Assembly (NCBI GenBank): GCA_002390745.1
Contig: DGQK01000007.1
Location: 70,075 to 134,074 of the forward strand
Direction: 5' to 3'
Source: Bacteroidetes bacterium UBA4416
GTDB taxonomy: Bacteria; Bacteroidota; Bacteroidia; B-17B0; Aurantibacillaceae
DNA length: 64,000 nt
Shown here: one piece after another, positions 8,711 to 17,908 of the stretch
Position numbering within the stretch: position 1 is the first letter of the stretch
How the letters are laid out: each line of letters begins with the position of its first letter
Position numbers and translations under genes: made by a program
The notes under the pieces: generated by a model
Databases searched by the model: none
The model's input: only the letters and a program-made list of their open reading frames with translations
What the model was told of the DNA's origin: nothing

Positions 8711-10122
8711 TGAAAACCTACAAGCTTTATTCAGCCGGAAAATTTATGACTTCCAAAAAAACACTCGAAGTCAGGAACCCATATAATGGCAGGCTTGTAG
8801 CCAAAACCTGGCTGGCGGATAAAAACATTCTGAATAAAGCAATCGAAAAAGCACTGTCATTACAGGACACGCTGAGAGCCCTGTCATCCCTGCAAAAATT
8901 CACGATTCTTTCTCAGATCTCGCAGGAGCTGAATGCCAATAAAAAATACCTGGCAGAGATCATGTCCATGGAAAGTGCCAAGCCCCTGAAGTATACGCTG
9001 GGCGAGATAGACCGCTCGGTGCAGACCTTTTTAATAGCTGCCGAAGAAAGCAAACGCCTGCCTAAAGAATACATGTCGCTCGACTGGACCGCCAATGGCG
9101 CAGGCCGGGAAGGCATTGTGAATTATTTTCCGATCGGCCTTATCGCCGGCATCGCTCCTTTCAATTTTCCGATGAACCTGGCTGTTCACAAAATAGCCCC
9201 GGCCATTGCTGCAGGCTGCCCGATTATTTTGAAGCCGGCAAGCAGCACGCCGCTTTCATGCCTCGAGCTGGCAAAGATCATTGACAGGACAGATCTTCCG
9301 AAAGGTACTGTTTCCATCCTGCCGATGGACCGTGAAACCGGGAACCTGCTGGTAACCGACGATCGCTTTCAACTACTGAGCTTTACCGGCTCTCCGGACG
9401 TGGGCTGGAAAATGAAAGCCCAGGCAGGCAAGAAAAAAGTGGTGCTCGAGCTGGGTGGTAATGCCGCTACGATCATTGCAGAATCTGCGGATCTTAAAGA
9501 TGCCCTGCCCAAATCACTGATGGGCGCTTTCTCCTATAGCGGCCAGATCTGTATTCATGCACAGCGATTCATTGTTCATGAATCGCATATAAAACCTTTT
9601 ACAGCTGCCATGAAAGCTGCCACGCTGAAACTGAAATACGGGAACCCTCTAAGTGCCGCAACAGACGTTTCAGCGATGATCGACGAGGAAAATGCGATCC
9701 GCGTGGAGCAATGGATTGAAGAGGCTCTTAAGCAAGGCGCCAAACTGATCTGCGGTGGAAAACGGAAAGGAGCTTATGTAGAGCCTACCATCCTGACCAA
9801 CTGCAATGCAACGATGAAAGTGTATTCCGAGGAGGTCTTCGGACCGGTGATCTGCATCAACAGTTATCAAACTACAGAAGAAGCCATTGATATGGCGAAC
9901 AATACAAAGTTTGGTTTGCAATGCGGCGTATTTACCGACTCTGTTGCGGAGCTCGACCAATGCTTCCATGATATCGATGTAGGTGGCATTATCCATAACC
10001 ATGTGCCTACGCTCCGCTTCGATCAGATGCCTTACGGAGGCATTAAAGAAAGCGGCCTGGGTCGTGAAGGTGTGAAGTATGCTATCCTGGACATGATGGA
10101 AGCCAAAGTGCTGGTGAAGTAA
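8710..10122 (+). CDS. NAD(P)-dependent aldehyde dehydrogenase family protein
   Basis: 470 residues, normal family length. Visible motifs: the APFNFPMNL cofactor segment, FTGSPDVGW, the general-base Glu in VLELGGN (about residue 245) and the catalytic Cys in SGQICIHAQ (about 280), and EEVFGPV. It resembles the lactaldehyde/glyceraldehyde-phosphate-type subfamily, but the substrate cannot be read from sequence. Its ATG overlaps the gldA stop codon, so the two are translationally coupled although functionally unrelated. Confidence 0.9.
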   Translation: MKTYKLYSAGKFMTSKKTLEVRNPYNGRLVAKTWLADKNILNKAIEKALSLQDTLRALSSLQKFTILSQISQELNANKKYLAEIMSMESAKPLKYTLGEIDRSVQTFLIAAEESKRLPKEYMSLDWTANGAGREGIVNYFPIGLIAGIAPFNFPMNLAVHKIAPAIAAGCPIILKPASSTPLSCLELAKIIDRTDLPKGTVSILPMDRETGNLLVTDDRFQLLSFTGSPDVGWKMKAQAGKKKVVLELGGNAATIIAESADLKDALPKSLMGAFSYSGQICIHAQRFIVHESHIKPFTAAMKAATLKLKYGNPLSAATDVSAMIDEENAIRVEQWIEEALKQGAKLICGGKRKGAYVEPTILTNCNATMKVYSEEVFGPVICINSYQTTEEAIDMANNTKFGLQCGVFTDSVAELDQCFHDIDVGGIIHNHVPTLRFDQMPYGGIKESGLGREGVKYAILDMMEAKVLVK

Positions 10123-10234
10123 TGTTCACTTGTCCCCTAGGGAGGGGCGAGGGAGGAAAATTAATCATATACACAAAACAAGTACTGATTAAGTGATGCG
10201 TATTCCCAAAATAAATACGAAATGAAGCACTGCA

Positions 10235-10260
10235 CTTATCCCCCTCCAGAGGGGGATAAG
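10235..10260. repeat. Perfect 11-bp inverted repeat in intergenic region
   Basis: Arms CTTATCCCCCT and AGGGGGATAAG with loop CCAG lie in the 230-bp gap between the aldehyde dehydrogenase and CoA-transferase genes. A related C/G-rich motif (CCCCTAGGGAGGGG) lies at about 10135-10148. No T-run follows, so this resembles a dispersed Bacteroidota intergenic repeat more than a terminator. Confidence 0.6.
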
Positions 10261-10356
10261 GTATGATATCCTTAACTCAAAAATCCGGTATTCTATTTCT
10301 CCGATCTTCATTTCCGAAAAGCTTTATTCAGTAAAAAAATCATACCTTGAGCTCCC

Positions 10357-11427
10357 ATGCATGATATTTTCAAAGACCTTACCGTCATCGAACTGGCGGG
10401 CGTATTGGCGGGCCCTTCCGTAGGCCTGTTCTTTGCGGAGCTTGGCGCAAAAGTCATCAAAATCGAGAACCCCAAAACCGGAGGCGATGTGACGCGCAGC
10501 TGGAAACTTTCCACGGAAGACCCTTCTGACAAAGGCAGTGCTTACTACTGGAGTGTGAATACCGGAAAGGAAGTACAATTCCTCAACCTGAACGACGCAA
10601 AAGATCTGGAGCAGTTTTATGCGCTTGTCAAAACCGCCGATATCGTGATCACCAATTACAAAGCCGGTGACGACCAAAAGCTGAAGGTGGATTACGCGAC
10701 CTTGTCTGCCATCAATCCCCTTCTCATCTATGCCTCGGTCAATGGCTTCGGGAAAGGCCAGCCACGCACTGCTTACGACCTCATCCTCCAGGCCGAAAGC
10801 GGCTTTATGTTTATGAACGGCGAAAAGAATGCGGCGCCTTTAAAAATGCCGGTGGCGCTCATCGATCTGCTTGCCGGGCATCAATTAAAAGAAGCAGTAC
10901 TGATAGCCCTCCTGCAACGCAACAAAAACGGTAAAGGAATGGCGCTTAGCGTTTCGCTCTTCGATGCAGCCATTGCTTCGCTGGCCAACCAGGCCACAAA
11001 CTGGCTCATTGCCCATCACCTTCCTGTTTCCCAGGGCTCGCTGCATCCCAACATTGCACCTTACGGCGAATTGTTTAGCACAGCCGACCATCATACGATT
11101 ACCTTTGCTATCGGCAGCGACCGGCAATTCCAGAAGCTCTGTGGCATTCTCGGTCTTCCGATCGCACAGGATGCCCGCTATGCCGGCAATCAGGAGCGCG
11201 TGAAGCAACGTGAAGAGCTGGCGGCAGCTCTTGGCGAAAAGATCCGGCTTCATTCCTTTCAGGATCTTTACCAGGCCTGCCTGGAACTGGATATTCCTAT
11301 AGGGAAGATACGTAACCTGGAAGAAGTTTTTGAGCTGCCGGAAGCACAGCAACTGATCCGAAACCGGCAAATTAACGGAAAAACCCTGAAAACAGTGAGT
11401 TCTATCGGATTCAGGCTCGAGAACTGA
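10357..11427 (+). CDS. CaiB/BaiF (class III) CoA-transferase family protein
   Basis: 356 residues. The N-terminus DLTVIELAGVLAGPSVGLFFAE and the segment GAKVIKIENPKTGGDVTR are typical of class III CoA-transferases. The catalytic Asp is expected in TAYDLILQAESG (about residue 140), followed by PVALIDLLAGHQ. Known role: transfer of CoA between carboxylic acids through an aspartyl anhydride, or racemisation of 2-methylacyl-CoA. It is somewhat shorter than the usual 390-400 residues. The substrate is unknown. It stands alone. Confidence 0.9.
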   Translation: MHDIFKDLTVIELAGVLAGPSVGLFFAELGAKVIKIENPKTGGDVTRSWKLSTEDPSDKGSAYYWSVNTGKEVQFLNLNDAKDLEQFYALVKTADIVITNYKAGDDQKLKVDYATLSAINPLLIYASVNGFGKGQPRTAYDLILQAESGFMFMNGEKNAAPLKMPVALIDLLAGHQLKEAVLIALLQRNKNGKGMALSVSLFDAAIASLANQATNWLIAHHLPVSQGSLHPNIAPYGELFSTADHHTITFAIGSDRQFQKLCGILGLPIAQDARYAGNQERVKQREELAAALGEKIRLHSFQDLYQACLELDIPIGKIRNLEEVFELPEAQQLIRNRQINGKTLKTVSSIGFRLEN

Positions 11428-11480
11428 TTCTCGCTTTTAAACTAATCAACACGCATTGTCAGTACTATTTGATAGTTTTT

Positions 11481-11522
11481 ATAGGGTATTATTTGTAAAC
11501 TTGTTAGATAAAAATACCCTAT
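11481..11522. promoter_or_regulatory. Inverted repeat reaching into a start codon
   Basis: Arms ATAGGGTATT (11481-11490) and AATACCCTAT (11513-11522) are perfect 10-bp complements. The second arm ends inside the ATG of the gene at 11521. Such a site could be an operator or an RNA hairpin that hides the start codon. The function is inferred from position only. Confidence 0.45.
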
Positions 11523-12165
11523 GATCCGTCTATCATTCTTGCCAGTGGCCCTGCAACTGATATCGCTGTCCTGTTTTTCGCAATCGAAAGATACCGTTCT
11601 GCTCATGAACGGAAATATTGTTGTCGAAAAAGTGATCGATACGTTGATAGGAGCTGTGACCGTTATGCATCCGGAGAAAGCGGGCGAGAAGCTGCATTTC
11701 GAATACGATCAGATCTACGCGGTGAAATATGCCAGCGGCTTCACCGACTATTACTATCGGCAGGACAGTCTTCTGGGCAACTACTTTACACGCGACGAAA
11801 TGGAATACTACATCTATGGCGAGCGTGATGCCCGCAAAGGCTTTAAGCCCCGAGGCTCAATGATCGGCGCCGGTGCGGTAGGACTCGTAAGCGGCGGCCT
11901 CGGCATTTTCTTCGCCCCCGTATTTCCGGTTGGCTATATGGGCCTTAGCGGCATCCCGAAAGTGCGCATCCGGCACAGCACCATCAGCAACCCTAACTAC
12001 ATCGAGCACGATGCGTATATCCTGGGCTATGAGCGCGTGGCAAGGAGCAAGCGCAGGCTACAATCCCTCCTCGGCGGGGCCATTGGCCTGGCAGCGGGCT
12101 ATGGACTTTATTTCGGCGTACTTAAAAATGCGCTGCCAACGACTTTAAACATCAGCTTTAAATAA
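11521..12165 (+). CDS. Exported protein of unknown function
   Basis: 214 residues. A signal peptide (about 1-20, ending CFSQS) is followed by a beta-rich N-terminal half (DTVLLMNGNIVVEKVIDT) that reads like the small beta-domains common in Bacteroidota envelope proteins. Two glycine-rich hydrophobic segments (about 118-140 and 183-203) may be membrane-inserted. I do not recognise the family. It precedes purT by 15 bases. An inverted repeat covers its start codon. Confidence 0.75.
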   Translation: MIRLSFLPVALQLISLSCFSQSKDTVLLMNGNIVVEKVIDTLIGAVTVMHPEKAGEKLHFEYDQIYAVKYASGFTDYYYRQDSLLGNYFTRDEMEYYIYGERDARKGFKPRGSMIGAGAVGLVSGGLGIFFAPVFPVGYMGLSGIPKVRIRHSTISNPNYIEHDAYILGYERVARSKRRLQSLLGGAIGLAAGYGLYFGVLKNALPTTLNISFK

Positions 12166-12180
12166 CATTCAAAACGCACT

Positions 12181-13356
12181 ATGCAACAAAAAATCGTACT
12201 CCTCGGATCCGGAGAATTAGGAAAAGAATTAGTCATTGCCCTGCAACGCCTCGGCCAATATGTGATTGCCGTTGATTCTTATGAAGGCGCACCGGCCATG
12301 CAGGTAGCGCATGCTTATGAAGTGATCAATATGCTGGATGGCGCAGCCCTGGATGCAGTAATTGACAAACACAAGCCTGACCTGATTGTTCCTGAGATCG
12401 AAGCCATCCGCACCGAACGTTTTTATGAGTATGAGCAGCAAGGTATGACTGTAGTGCCAAGCGCCAAAGCAGCCAATTTCACCATGAACCGCAAAGCCAT
12501 CCGCGACCTCGCTTCCAAAGAGCTTGGGTTGCGAACAGCCAACTACCGCTATGCGACAACACTTGAAGAATTTAAAAATGCCATCGCCGTTATTGGGATT
12601 CCCTGTGTGGTGAAACCTTTGATGAGCAGCAGCGGGAAAGGACAGAGCGTGGTGAAAACGGAAGCCGACATTGAAACATCATGGAACTATGCCATGGAAG
12701 GATCGCGCGGAGATTACAAAGAAGTGATCGTGGAAGAGTTCATCAAGTTTCATGCGGAAATCACTTTGCTCACCGTCACCCAAAAATCGGGGAAGACCTT
12801 GTTTTGCCCGCCTATCGGGCACAGGCAGGAGCGCGGCGACTACCAGGAAAGCTGGCAGCCCTGCGCCATCAGCGAACAGGACCTGAAAGACGCGCAGGAC
12901 ATGGCCGCCAAAGTAACCGAAGCGCTCAGCGGCGCCGGCCTCTGGGGCGTCGAATTTTTCCTGACAGAAAAAGGCGTCTATTTTTCGGAGCTCTCGCCTC
13001 GCCCACACGACACCGGCATGGTAACCCTGGCCGGAACTCAAAACCTCAGCGAATTTGAGTTGCACGCCCGCGCCATCACCGGCCTGCCCATTCCTGAAAT
13101 TACACTGGAGCGCTGCGGTGCTTCTGCCGTAGTACTGGCAACTACCGAAGGAAAACATCCTGCTTACACGGGCGTCGAAGACGTTTTGGCCAATGCATCA
13201 ACCGATGTGAGGATTTTCAACAAACCTACCACACGCCCCTACCGCCGAATGGCCGTCGTGCTTACCTACGACAAGCCCGGCAGTAATGTCGAAGCGGTGA
13301 AGGAAAAAGCCATTGAGCTGGCGAAACGCATCAGAGTTGTAACCGGAGAAGCATGA
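12181..13356 (+). CDS. purT: Formate-dependent phosphoribosylglycinamide formyltransferase PurT
   Basis: 391 residues, the usual PurT length. The N-terminal pre-ATP-grasp domain begins KIVLLGSGELGKELVIALQ. The ATP-grasp domain (about 110-310) carries PCVVKPLMSSSGKGQS and ELSPRPHDTGMVT. Known reaction: GAR + formate + ATP to FGAR, purine biosynthesis step 3 without folate. The next gene overlaps its last four bases (ATGA). Confidence 0.96.
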   Translation: MQQKIVLLGSGELGKELVIALQRLGQYVIAVDSYEGAPAMQVAHAYEVINMLDGAALDAVIDKHKPDLIVPEIEAIRTERFYEYEQQGMTVVPSAKAANFTMNRKAIRDLASKELGLRTANYRYATTLEEFKNAIAVIGIPCVVKPLMSSSGKGQSVVKTEADIETSWNYAMEGSRGDYKEVIVEEFIKFHAEITLLTVTQKSGKTLFCPPIGHRQERGDYQESWQPCAISEQDLKDAQDMAAKVTEALSGAGLWGVEFFLTEKGVYFSELSPRPHDTGMVTLAGTQNLSEFELHARAITGLPIPEITLERCGASAVVLATTEGKHPAYTGVEDVLANASTDVRIFNKPTTRPYRRMAVVLTYDKPGSNVEAVKEKAIELAKRIRVVTGEA

Positions 13357-13901
13357 GAAGGGCGTTGCTGATCATCCTGTTAGGTTATAGTTGCCTTGCG
13401 GTTTCTCAAAACAGCATGTTCCCCGAACATTTACAAAAAACGCAGATCGCCCGGCTACAAAGCAACGACTCACTGATCTATTACCAATGCCACGTGGATG
13501 AAGCGTCCCAGGAACTTACCACCAGTAGCGGACAAAAGATCATTTCCAAAAAAAGACGGGTGACCATCACCGAAAAATTTGTGATCCTGAGAAACGATTC
13601 GCTGTACTTCTGCCGGTACTACACCTCGCCACTGACGAACTATCCCAACAAAAAATTCCCCTACCTCACCCTGAAAGAAGTGAGCAACTGGAATTTTGAG
13701 CTACAGAAATCGAAAGCGTTAACAACGGAAGACGTATTGCTGGCAGCCGCGATGGAAACAAAAACCCATGCCATCATCCATTACGAGCTTAACATCAACA
13801 AGAGCTGCCCTAACGAAGTAATTATCTGCTATAAAAAAAACCGCGAACAACTGATTGTAGAAGGAGATTACCTCTTGAGTAAATTGCTGAAGTGCAACTA
13901 G
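13353..13901 (+). CDS. Exported hypothetical protein
   Basis: 182 residues with a signal peptide (about 1-19, ending AVSQN). The mature part is beta-rich and contains four Cys, two near the C-terminus (KSCPNEVIICYKK). No family is recognised. Its ATG overlaps the purT stop by four bases, so it is translated from the purT message, although a role in purine synthesis is unlikely for an exported protein. Confidence 0.75.
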   Translation: MRRALLIILLGYSCLAVSQNSMFPEHLQKTQIARLQSNDSLIYYQCHVDEASQELTTSSGQKIISKKRRVTITEKFVILRNDSLYFCRYYTSPLTNYPNKKFPYLTLKEVSNWNFELQKSKALTTEDVLLAAAMETKTHAIIHYELNINKSCPNEVIICYKKNREQLIVEGDYLLSKLLKCN

Positions 13902-13964
13902 GCTTTTCATGTTTGAAGAACATTTAAACGCAGAGAAGCAAACTGCTTACACTTAATTTTGCCC

Positions 13965-14660
13965 CTACTTTTTCTTAAGGGTCTTTAATTGGATCAGGTC
14001 TACCAGGAAGGCAAAAGCCATCGAGAAATAGATATAGCCTTTCGGGATTTTGACATGCAACCCTTCCGCCAGGAGCGATAAACCGATCATCATCAGAAAA
14101 CACAAGGCCAGCACTTTGAAGGACGGATGCTTTTGAATAAAATGGCTGATGGGCTTCGACGCCACGAGCATGATGCTCACGGCCACGATCACCGCCGTGT
14201 ACATGATCCAAAGCTCCTGCACCATTCCTACCGCGGTAATAATGGAATCGATGGAAAACACCAGGTCCAGCAGGATAATTTCGGACAATAATTTCTGAAA
14301 GCTTCCCTGCTTCGTTCCGGGATTAATGCCATCGGCATCTTCCTCCGTCTTGTGAAAAATTTCCCTGGTGCTTTTGTAGAGCAGGAAAATACCGCCGGCA
14401 ATAAGGATCAGGCCTTTTCCTGAAATGCCGATGTCGGCTACCGTAAACAATACCGTGTCAAGTTTCAGGATCCAGGAAATCACCGCGAGCAAAGCGAGGC
14501 GGATGACCATCGCCAGGCCAAGGCCCCAATACCGCAATTTGCTGCGCTGTTCCGGCGGCAGCTTATCAGAAAGGATAGAAATAAAAACGACGTTATCGAT
14601 CCCCAGGATAACTTCCAGGGCAATAAGTGATAATAAAGGAACAATTGCATCTAAAACCAT
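13965..14660 (-). CDS. TerC family integral membrane protein
   Basis: 231 residues with about seven membrane helices. Conserved acidic helices LEVILGIDNVVFISIL and LDLVFSIDSIITAVGM are the TerC signature; they carry the Asp and Asn residues proposed to bind metal. Known of the family: manganese or other metal export, and tellurite resistance in some members. It stands alone, convergent with the upstream exported protein. The acidic loop between helices (TEEDADGINPG) is normal for the family. Confidence 0.93.
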   Translation of the reverse strand: MVLDAIVPLLSLIALEVILGIDNVVFISILSDKLPPEQRSKLRYWGLGLAMVIRLALLAVISWILKLDTVLFTVADIGISGKGLILIAGGIFLLYKSTREIFHKTEEDADGINPGTKQGSFQKLLSEIILLDLVFSIDSIITAVGMVQELWIMYTAVIVAVSIMLVASKPISHFIQKHPSFKVLALCFLMMIGLSLLAEGLHVKIPKGYIYFSMAFAFLVDLIQLKTLKKK

Positions 14661-14739
14661 AGGTAGCTACTGAATGGCCTAAATTAGACATTATAAGAAC
14701 ATGCCATTTCTAAAAAAATACAATTTGTAGGATATTATA

Positions 14740-15846
14740 TTACCAATCACGTCTGAAAAGCTTTCTCAACCTCGCCAGCAAGGTATTTCCTCTCTGTTTA
14801 TCCAAAACATTGATCTTATCAGTCTCTTGTTGTAAAACAGCATCATTTGATTTTTCCTCTTTCCGCTGACTATCGCTATTTTCATGATGATGAAGATCAT
14901 ACTTCGCTTTTTCCTTCCAATCCGCTTTAAAGGAAGCATTTATAAGTGAAGGCCTAAATCCGGCACTTTTTAGAATGTCATAGAAATTGTTGATAAAATC
15001 AGACAGCTTATAAGGTAATTTATTGATATCAGTAAGCTGTTCCGCATGGTCAATATATATCTGCTGCTCTGTTATCGCAGAACTCCTCTTATTTCTCCAA
15101 ATTTCCCACTCGCTCTCAATATCTGACTCGAACACGGAATGACTGTCTGTTCCAAACAGCACGTCGATATGGCCGGATAGAAAATGGTAAAAACGAATAA
15201 GGTCGATACGATCTTTATTGGATTCGTATACCAGCGCTTGTATAGACTGGTTTTGTGTTTCCTGACTAAAAGAGGGATGCTGCAATAAATAAGTCAAATC
15301 AAACAAATCTTTAAATCTCGGCCTTATTAACGTCTGGTGGATTTTCCAGGAGACCTGCAAACACAAAGGCGTCGTGTAGGGAATAGTGAATGGCTCGCCA
15401 CGTAGTGGTTTATAGAGTAAAGGAACAGGTGGAAACTCAACAGGGAGGTTAAAGGAAATGTCAATCTCTAACGAATGTATCTCATGCTGATCTACCCGAC
15501 ACGCCAACTCTGTATAGGTTGTTGGAAAATCATCATGCATGGCGTAATCGATTAATCTCCAGGCTCCGTTTTCCGAAAAACTCATGAATTCTACGCCATC
15601 ATTTGTTTTAAGCTCTGTAATCATAGTCACCCATTTATTGAATATGCTACGCGATGTTTCAGGGTCATTCAACCTTTCGAGGTACAGCCAGTCAAGGTCG
15701 GCTGGAGTTCGCTGCACAGGATCCACAAAATATTGACGGGTCACATAACTTCCTTTCAGCATAAAAGGCATTCCAAGTTTAGCTGCTCTACGGATAAAGG
15801 ATTCATAAGCAAGCATTTTTGCTAATTGTTTATCGTCTCTATTCAT
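14740..15846 (-). CDS. AbiEii/AbiGii-like nucleotidyltransferase
   Basis: 368 residues. The nucleotidyltransferase core shows FMLKGSYVTRQYF (about 29-41) and TPADLDW (about 48-54) with the two metal Asp, a third Asp in LEIDISF (about 128), and the typical KDLFDLTYLL helix (about 179). These match the AbiEii toxin superfamily. Known of AbiEii: a nucleotidyltransferase toxin of type IV toxin-antitoxin and phage-abortive systems. The C-terminal 100 residues are polar and unassigned. It follows its partner gene by 12 bases and both are A/T-rich. No AbiEi-type winged-helix antitoxin is nearby, so this is not a standard AbiE pair. Confidence 0.85.
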   Translation of the reverse strand: MNRDDKQLAKMLAYESFIRRAAKLGMPFMLKGSYVTRQYFVDPVQRTPADLDWLYLERLNDPETSRSIFNKWVTMITELKTNDGVEFMSFSENGAWRLIDYAMHDDFPTTYTELACRVDQHEIHSLEIDISFNLPVEFPPVPLLYKPLRGEPFTIPYTTPLCLQVSWKIHQTLIRPRFKDLFDLTYLLQHPSFSQETQNQSIQALVYESNKDRIDLIRFYHFLSGHIDVLFGTDSHSVFESDIESEWEIWRNKRSSAITEQQIYIDHAEQLTDINKLPYKLSDFINNFYDILKSAGFRPSLINASFKADWKEKAKYDLHHHENSDSQRKEEKSNDAVLQQETDKINVLDKQRGNTLLARLRKLFRRDW

Positions 15847-15858
15847 AGACTTCTGTTA

Positions 15859-16458
15859 TTATATTAACCAACCTTTATCTAAACTTATATTTGTATCTAA
15901 GAGGCAATATTCGAAATGATTTTTGGAAACCTGCCAACCCCCAATGCGAAGTGCTTCGCAAAGCTCATTCACGCGGCTTGAAAATTCATCAGAGCTTCCG
16001 GATTCCCGTAGGGTAATAAAACGCAGATTTTGCTCATCTTTTAACGCATTATGCGACACATGCACATGGTGAGCCTCGCAAAGCTGCAATAAATTATCTA
16101 CACGTTCATAAGGCACTTTGCCATGCCATTCGTAGTAGCGCTTTCCTACACCATAGTGGTCTACCTTAAATCGTTTTTCTTCATTGAATGGAACCTCGAT
16201 CTTAAGACGTCTAGGAATCATATCTACTTGCTCAAGCTTCGAAACATATTGCTCCGAAAGGCGGACAACTGTAGGTAGGTCTTTTTCTTTAAGAACTTTA
16301 CTAAACATCGGTTGCTGCCGAGCATTTCCACGAGAAAGTTCTATGAATACAGGTTTTGCCGATAATTCCAAACAGATGTTTTTAAACGCTTTGCCTTGAA
16401 GATGCGTAAGTTCACCGACAGTAATATGGATTTCAAAAGGAATAACTTCAGCACTCAT
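15859..16458 (-). CDS. Hypothetical partner of nucleotidyltransferase, two similar halves
   Basis: About 199 residues starting MSAEVIPFEIHITV; an upstream ATG at 16491 would add an unconserved-looking leader. The two halves look like one duplicated domain: FEIHITV, ICLELSAKPVFIELS, then RRLKIEVP in the first, and YYEWHGKV, LCEAHHVHVSHNALK, RFITLRE, FEYCLLD in the second. His residues sit at equivalent places in the first strand and the second helix. I do not know a named family. It is the first gene of the minus-strand pair with the AbiEii-like gene. It could be the antitoxin, a sensor, or a second enzyme; nothing in the sequence decides this. Confidence 0.7.
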   Translation of the reverse strand: MSAEVIPFEIHITVGELTHLQGKAFKNICLELSAKPVFIELSRGNARQQPMFSKVLKEKDLPTVVRLSEQYVSKLEQVDMIPRRLKIEVPFNEEKRFKVDHYGVGKRYYEWHGKVPYERVDNLLQLCEAHHVHVSHNALKDEQNLRFITLRESGSSDEFSSRVNELCEALRIGGWQVSKNHFEYCLLDTNISLDKGWLI

Positions 16459-16518
16459 AACATCAAACACAGTATGGCATGAAGATATCAATCTTTTAGC
16501 AATTCGCTAAAAGAAAGA

Positions 16519-16890
16519 TCAGGCAGCCCTTTGCCTCACAGGCCTTGAAGGATTCTCCATCAGGGCGTATTTAGCCAGCAGGATCAGCGCCATCAGAAGA
16601 TTTAGACCCAGGTAAATGGAGCCATAGAGAATAAGATCGCGGGAAGCCGGGGAGGGCTCATGGAACTCGCGGTACTCCGCCATCAGCGCTGCAAACAAAA
16701 AGAGGTTGATGAGGATAAGCAAAATGGCCAACAACAGGCCAAGGGCTTTATTTCTGAAGATCAGCAACAGCGCAATTCCCAGCAATAAAGCCATTGCAAA
16801 AGGGTTGAACAGGCTTCCCGCCATCATCCAGTAATAGAGAACAGAAAGGATAAAATAACTTTCAGGTATGAATTTCAAATATAGTTTCAT
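16519..16890 (-). CDS. Small integral membrane protein, unknown
   Basis: 123 residues with four hydrophobic helices (about 10-28, 30-48, 50-70, 88-110) and a basic C-terminus (RPVRQRAA). There is no signal peptide beyond the first helix and no recognised family. It lies between the nucleotidyltransferase pair and an alpha/beta hydrolase on the same strand, with normal base composition, so it is probably not part of the A/T-rich pair. Confidence 0.7.
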   Translation of the reverse strand: MKLYLKFIPESYFILSVLYYWMMAGSLFNPFAMALLLGIALLLIFRNKALGLLLAILLILINLFLFAALMAEYREFHEPSPASRDLILYGSIYLGLNLLMALILLAKYALMENPSRPVRQRAA

Positions 16891-16939
16891 GATTTGTATA
16901 AAACGGATTTCAGGCAGGTTTAGTATTTTTCTACTCCTG

Positions 16940-17896
16940 CTATTTCGCTATTTGTGCTAAAAATCCCTCCACATTCTGTGTCCATTGGGCCTTGTACTTT
17001 TTCAGGTAATTTTCATGCCCTGATTCCGGGTACAATTTCAGTTCCCTGTATCCGCCCAGGCGAGCGAAAATGCGGTCTGTTTCTGCGCGGCTCACATTAA
17101 GGTCCTTTTCGCCATACATCAGTAAGCTGGGGATTTTAATATGCGCTGCATAATCTGCCGGATTATGGGCAAAGGCGTTGAAGCCGTTCTCCAGGCCACC
17201 CCAGAACACCAGCAGAGTAGCCATTGGAAATGCAGGCACACGCATATTATGAAATCGCGCTTCCACGGTTTCCTGCATGGTCCCGAAAGGGCATTCCAGG
17301 ATAAGCGCATCGGCCTGTATAGATGAATCGCATACTGCTTTCATAATGGCTGCCGCGCCCATAGAGGTGCCGAATAAAATAACAGGTTGCTGCGTGCGCT
17401 CTTTCAGGTAGCGAAAGGCTGTGCATACCTGCTGTGCTTCATAAAAGCCAATAGTGGTCTGATTCCCTTCCGAGCCACCGGAGCCCATGAAATCGATCAA
17501 AAAAGTATCATAGCCCAGCTCATGAAACACGTCCGATTTATCGAGCATAGAAGCTTTGTTGCCACTAAAGCCATGACAGATAAGCACGGTGCCTTTGGCG
17601 CTGTCAGCGGAAATGTACCAGCCTTCGATGCGCTTATTGCTTTGCAGGATTACCTGCTTGTAAGGCCCTGAAGGCTTACCCTTATTTTCAGGCCGCGGGT
17701 TGCTCACCCCAAATAGAAGAGCCTGAACTTTAGCCGCAAACGAAAGCGCTTCGGGGTTCCCGGTTTTTTGAACACCGCTATCAGAAAAATGGGTGAATTT
17801 ATAGGCATGAAAGGCGGCGATGACATTCATCAGCACAAAGCCCGCGACTACGGTCCATAAGATTTTCCGAATCCTTGTTCTCCTCTTGCCAATCAT
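16940..17896 (-). CDS. Membrane-anchored alpha/beta hydrolase
   Basis: About 318 residues. A basic N-terminus is followed by one membrane helix (about 10-30, ILWTVVAGFVLMNVIAAF), and the hydrolase domain faces the periplasm. Visible catalytic parts: oxyanion region ICHGFSGNK, nucleophile elbow LFGTSMGAAA, acid in YGEKDLNV, and His in ESGHENYL. It resembles BEM46-type and serine-aminopeptidase-type hydrolases; the substrate is unknown. The ATG at 17896 is preferred over a TTG at 17908. The start directly abuts the remains of an osmC gene, whose 3' half seems to be missing. Confidence 0.88.
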   Translation of the reverse strand: MIGKRRTRIRKILWTVVAGFVLMNVIAAFHAYKFTHFSDSGVQKTGNPEALSFAAKVQALLFGVSNPRPENKGKPSGPYKQVILQSNKRIEGWYISADSAKGTVLICHGFSGNKASMLDKSDVFHELGYDTFLIDFMGSGGSEGNQTTIGFYEAQQVCTAFRYLKERTQQPVILFGTSMGAAAIMKAVCDSSIQADALILECPFGTMQETVEARFHNMRVPAFPMATLLVFWGGLENGFNAFAHNPADYAAHIKIPSLLMYGEKDLNVSRAETDRIFARLGGYRELKLYPESGHENYLKKYKAQWTQNVEGFLAQIAK

Positions 17897-17908
17897 TCTG
17901 AAATTCAA

